64,000 nt of DNA from assembly GCF_003732665.1 (NCBI RefSeq), contig NZ_MOBP01000014.1, forward strand, positions 266,605 to 330,604. Reading direction: 5' to 3'. The DNA is from Pseudomonas frederiksbergensis. GTDB taxonomy: Bacteria; Pseudomonadota; Gammaproteobacteria; Pseudomonadales; Pseudomonadaceae. This document shows, piece by piece, positions 62,301 to 64,000 of this stretch; within the stretch, counting starts at the first letter, position 1, and each line of letters begins with the position of its first letter. The notes under the pieces are model-generated. The model searched no databases and was not told the DNA's origin. It worked only from the letters and a program-made list of their open reading frames with translations. Position numbers and translations under genes: made by a program.

Positions 62301-62427
62301 GCAACTGCTCAAGGTTGATGGGCGCTGGGAACGGGAAGGCGAGGTGCGGCACCTGATTGCCGGACGGCTGAGCGACCTGAGCCCCTTGTTGGATGGCATT
62401 AGCGTGCGCAGCCGGGATTTCCGCTGA
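59350..62427 (+). CDS. dnaE2: Error-prone DNA polymerase DnaE2 (ImuC)
   Basis: This 1025-residue C-family polymerase has a PHP domain at the start ([20 protein letters not shown]), polymerase-core motifs [20 protein letters not shown] and [20 protein letters not shown], and [19 protein letters not shown]. An OB domain is near the end ([20 protein letters not shown]). It extends past damaged templates in SOS mutagenesis with ImuA/ImuB. Its length is about 130 residues below replicative DnaE, as usual. It overlaps imuB by four bases and closes the operon; a hairpin repeat follows 14 bases after the stop. Confidence 0.96.
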   Translation: [1025 protein letters not shown]

Positions 62428-62441
62428 TGTGCATTCCCCCT

Positions 62442-62530
62442 GTAGGAGCTGCCGAAGGCTGCGATCTTTTGATCTTGATCTTCGACAATCTTAACGCTGC
62501 CAAAAGATCGCAGCCTTCGGCAGTTCCTAC
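62442..62530. repeat. GTAGGAGCTGCCGAAGGCTG palindrome (third copy of family)
   Basis: GTAGGAGCTGCCGAAGGCTG begins at 62442 and pairs with the inverse ending GGCAGTTCCTAC near 62530. It has no T tract, so it is not a classical terminator; as a stable hairpin it could protect the 3' end of the imu mRNA. Confidence 0.85.
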
Positions 62531-62531
62531 T

Positions 62532-62634
62532 GATCGTTCCCAAGCTCTGCGTGGGAATGCAGCCCAGGACGCTCCGCGTCCCATTGGAACGCGGAGCGTC
62601 CCTTGAGGCATTCCCACGCAGAGTGGGAACGATC
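62532..62634. repeat. Long palindrome GATCGTTCCCA ... TGGGAACGATC (second copy)
   Basis: GATCGTTCCCAAGCTCTGCG pairs with the inverse ending GTGGGAACGATC at about 62634, with an inner GGACGCTCCGCGTCCC hairpin. It shares its plan with 51239-51350. Confidence 0.88.
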
Positions 62635-62684
62635 AGTAACGATCAGCAGGAGGTCAACGATCTGACGCCAAATTATTTAAACAC

Positions 62685-62713
62685 TGTTACAGGTGATGGC
62701 ACTTTGGCATAAT
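62685..62713 (+). promoter_or_regulatory. Predicted promoter of the CsgG-like lipoprotein operon
   Basis: TGTTAC (62685-62690) and CATAAT (62708-62713) are spaced 17 bp, the latter with an extended -10 TG upstream. The leader to the start codon would be about 120 bases. Predicted by eye only. Confidence 0.35.
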
Positions 62714-62836
62714 GCCCGCCGCCGACGTCCCGCACGTCGATTATCGATTACATCCCCATCGCTGTTTCATCGCTGCAACCCGCAGCGGTTGGCCATTGCC
62801 GTGCCGGGATCAACAGCTTTTAAGAAGGAATGCACA

Positions 62837-63517
62837 GTGAGAATGATCTCTCGGATGTTGGTATCAGGGGCCGCGATTGCCGTTCTGAGCGTAATTGGCG
62901 GGTGTGCGACCGAAAGCTCCCGGGCATTGCCGGTAGAGAAGGTCGAAAGCGCCACCCAAGCCTGGGCCGGTGCTCGCGTACCGATGGCGGTGGGCAAGTT
63001 CGATAACCGTTCGAGCTACATGCGCGGGATTTTCTCCGATGGCGTGGATCGCCTCGGCGGTCAGGCCAAGACCATTTTGATCACGCACTTGCAGCAGACC
63101 AACCGCTTCAGCGTGCTGGACCGCGACAACATGGGCGAGATCCAGCAGGAAGCGTCGATCAAGGGCCAGGCCCAGCGCCTCAAGGGTGCTGACTTTGTGG
63201 TGACCGGCGATGTCACCGAGTTCGGCCGCAAGGAAACCGGCGATCACCAATTGTTCGGTATTCTCGGTCGCGGCAAGACCCAAGTGGCCTACGCCAAGGT
63301 CAACCTGAACATCGTCAACATCAGCACCTCGGAAGTCGTCTATTCGACCCAGGGCGCCGGTGAATACGCGTTGTCCAACCGTGAAATCATCGGTTTCGGC
63401 GGCACCGCGGCCTACGATTCGACCCTCAACGGCAAAGTGCTCGACCTGGCCATGCGCGAGGCGATCAATCGCCTGGTCGACGGCATGAATTCCGGTGCAT
63501 GGAAACCGGGCAACTGA
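62837..63517 (+). CDS. CsgG/HfaB-like outer-membrane lipoprotein
   Basis: This 226-residue lipoprotein has signal MISRMLVSGAAIAVLSVIGG and lipobox IGGC. It shows the CsgG-like pattern VPMAVGKFDNRSSYMRGIFS, LQQTNRFSVLDRDNMGEIQQ and KGADFVVTGDVTEFGRKETG, ending near AMREAINRLVDGM. CsgG forms curli export pores, but this shorter lineage co-occurs with DUF4810 and GNA1162-like lipoproteins rather than with curli genes. GTG at 62837 is preferred because AAGGA lies 7 bases upstream; ATG at 62843 is the alternative. First gene of a three-lipoprotein operon. Confidence 0.85.
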   Translation: MRMISRMLVSGAAIAVLSVIGGCATESSRALPVEKVESATQAWAGARVPMAVGKFDNRSSYMRGIFSDGVDRLGGQAKTILITHLQQTNRFSVLDRDNMGEIQQEASIKGQAQRLKGADFVVTGDVTEFGRKETGDHQLFGILGRGKTQVAYAKVNLNIVNISTSEVVYSTQGAGEYALSNREIIGFGGTAAYDSTLNGKVLDLAMREAINRLVDGMNSGAWKPGN

Positions 63518-63534
63518 TCAAGGAGGAATAACCG

Positions 63535-63906
63535 ATGAACAAGTTTCTATCGTGGCCATTGATGGCATTGGCCCTGTCGGGCAGCTCGCTGCTGACGGGT
63601 TGCAACGGCGGCCCGAAAACCCTGTACCAATGGGAAAGCTACCAGCCGGAAGTCTACGAGTACTTCAAGGGCGAAACCCCCAAGGAAGCGCAGGCCGAAG
63701 CCCTGGAACGCGATCTGCAGAAGATCGCTTCGACGGGCAAGACCCCGCCGCCGGGTTACCACGCTCACCTAGGCCTGTTGTACCTGAGCATGGGCAAGGA
63801 CGACCAGATGGTTCAGCAGTTCCGAACCGAGAAGACGCTGTTCCCCGAGTCCGGGCAATACATGGATTTTCTGCTCAAGAACGCTAAGACCGGAGACGCC
63901 AAATGA
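63535..63906 (+). CDS. DUF4810 lipoprotein
   Basis: This 123-residue lipoprotein has signal MNKFLSWPLMALALSGSSLL with lipobox LTGC. The DUF4810 core is LYQWESYQPEVYEYFKGETP, then helical GYHAHLGLLYLSMGKDDQMV and FPESGQYMDFLLKNAK. It follows the CsgG-like gene by 17 bases (AAGGAGG site) and overlaps the next gene as ATGA. DUF4810 proteins are uncharacterised; the conserved trio suggests one outer-membrane-associated complex. Confidence 0.88.
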   Translation: MNKFLSWPLMALALSGSSLLTGCNGGPKTLYQWESYQPEVYEYFKGETPKEAQAEALERDLQKIASTGKTPPPGYHAHLGLLYLSMGKDDQMVQQFRTEKTLFPESGQYMDFLLKNAKTGDAK

Positions 63907-64000
63907 TCCCGCGCGCATTGAAACTGATGGCCGGCCTGCTGGCGCTGGCCGTCCTTGGCGGTTGTGTCAGCCCCAAAACCGTGGACTACTCGGCGTATAA
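63903..64000 (+). CDS. Start of a GNA1162 / DUF799-like lipoprotein, cut by window end
   Basis: Only the first 32 codons are visible: signal MIPRALKLMAGLLALAVLGG, lipobox LGGC, then VSPKTVDYSAY. Start and lipobox fit the DUF799/GNA1162 lipoprotein that normally follows CsgG-like and DUF4810 genes. The ATGA overlap with DUF4810 supports the operon. The family call rests mostly on context and the opening residues. Confidence 0.7.
   Translation, partial: MIPRALKLMAGLLALAVLGGCVSPKTVDYSAY

Noticed and set aside
62690..62715. Sigma-54 promoter TGGCAC...GC before the CsgG-like gene
   Set aside because: The -12 element does not fit the spacing; a sigma-70 reading of the same bases is better.
62693..62836. 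Longer N terminus for the CsgG-like lipoprotein starting at an upstream ATG
   Set aside because: The extension is Arg-rich without export signal; the lipoprotein signal with its ribosome binding site fits the start near 62837.

Overview
The window reads as chromosomal DNA of a fluorescent-group Pseudomonas. The base composition is GC-rich. The intergenic gaps are packed with the REP/REPIN palindromes typical of P. fluorescens-type genomes (TGTGGGAGCGGGCTTGCTCG and TGTAGGAGCGAGGCTTGCCC types). The gene content fits as well: a giant GdhB-type NAD-glutamate dehydrogenase, a moxR/bat operon, a lexA2-imuA-imuB-dnaE2 mutagenesis cassette, and an orphan vgrG effector island. No rRNA, tRNA, CRISPR array or intact insertion sequence was seen.

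Layout. 1-3.1 kb: end of a ketoglutarate-semialdehyde-type aldehyde dehydrogenase, a small conserved gene, an exported beta-propeller lactonase and three small unknown genes. 3.1-8.6 kb (minus): sbcD-sbcC-GST operon for DNA hairpin and break processing. 8.9-16.5 kb (minus): vgrG, DUF4123 adaptor, VasX-like pore-forming effector and a DUF6708 membrane protein, a type VI secretion effector module without core T6SS genes. 16.6-23.5 kb (minus): moxR, DUF58, DUF4381, batA, batB and batD, overlapping head to tail. 24.6-29.5 kb: gdhB. 29.7-38 kb: delta-60 repeat protein, lipoprotein, cupin, ABM monooxygenase, a MocR regulator divergent from an AhpD-like gene, a YbjN-like protein, a LysR regulator and two small genes. 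38.5-41.2 kb (minus): a frameshifted Ig-like-repeat surface protein with an AT-rich 3' end. 41.7-46 kb: a SphA/meta-pathway outer-membrane protein divergent from an AraC regulator, a DyP peroxidase and a Gfo/Idh/MocA oxidoreductase.

46.5-54.2 kb is the most interesting block. It is a single-direction gene run: a GntR/UTRA regulator with a palindromic operator, an ApsA-like flavoprotein, an ApsB-like 2x[4Fe-4S] ferredoxin, a TauA-like binding protein with an extra NosL-like C-terminal domain, a permease, an ATPase, a HEAT-repeat protein and a DUF971 protein. It looks like an import-and-reduce (or oxidise) pathway for an unknown, probably sulfur-containing, compound.

54.4-56 kb (minus): EptA-type phosphoethanolamine transferase. 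56.7-62.4 kb: lexA2-imuA-imuB-dnaE2, with a GTAC-N4-GTAC operator lying over the promoter and start codon. 62.8-64 kb: the start of a CsgG-like / DUF4810 / GNA1162-like lipoprotein operon, cut by the window end.

Four intergenic regions hold tandem REPIN arrays that share a 135-136 bp period. Other dispersed palindromes recur at distant sites.
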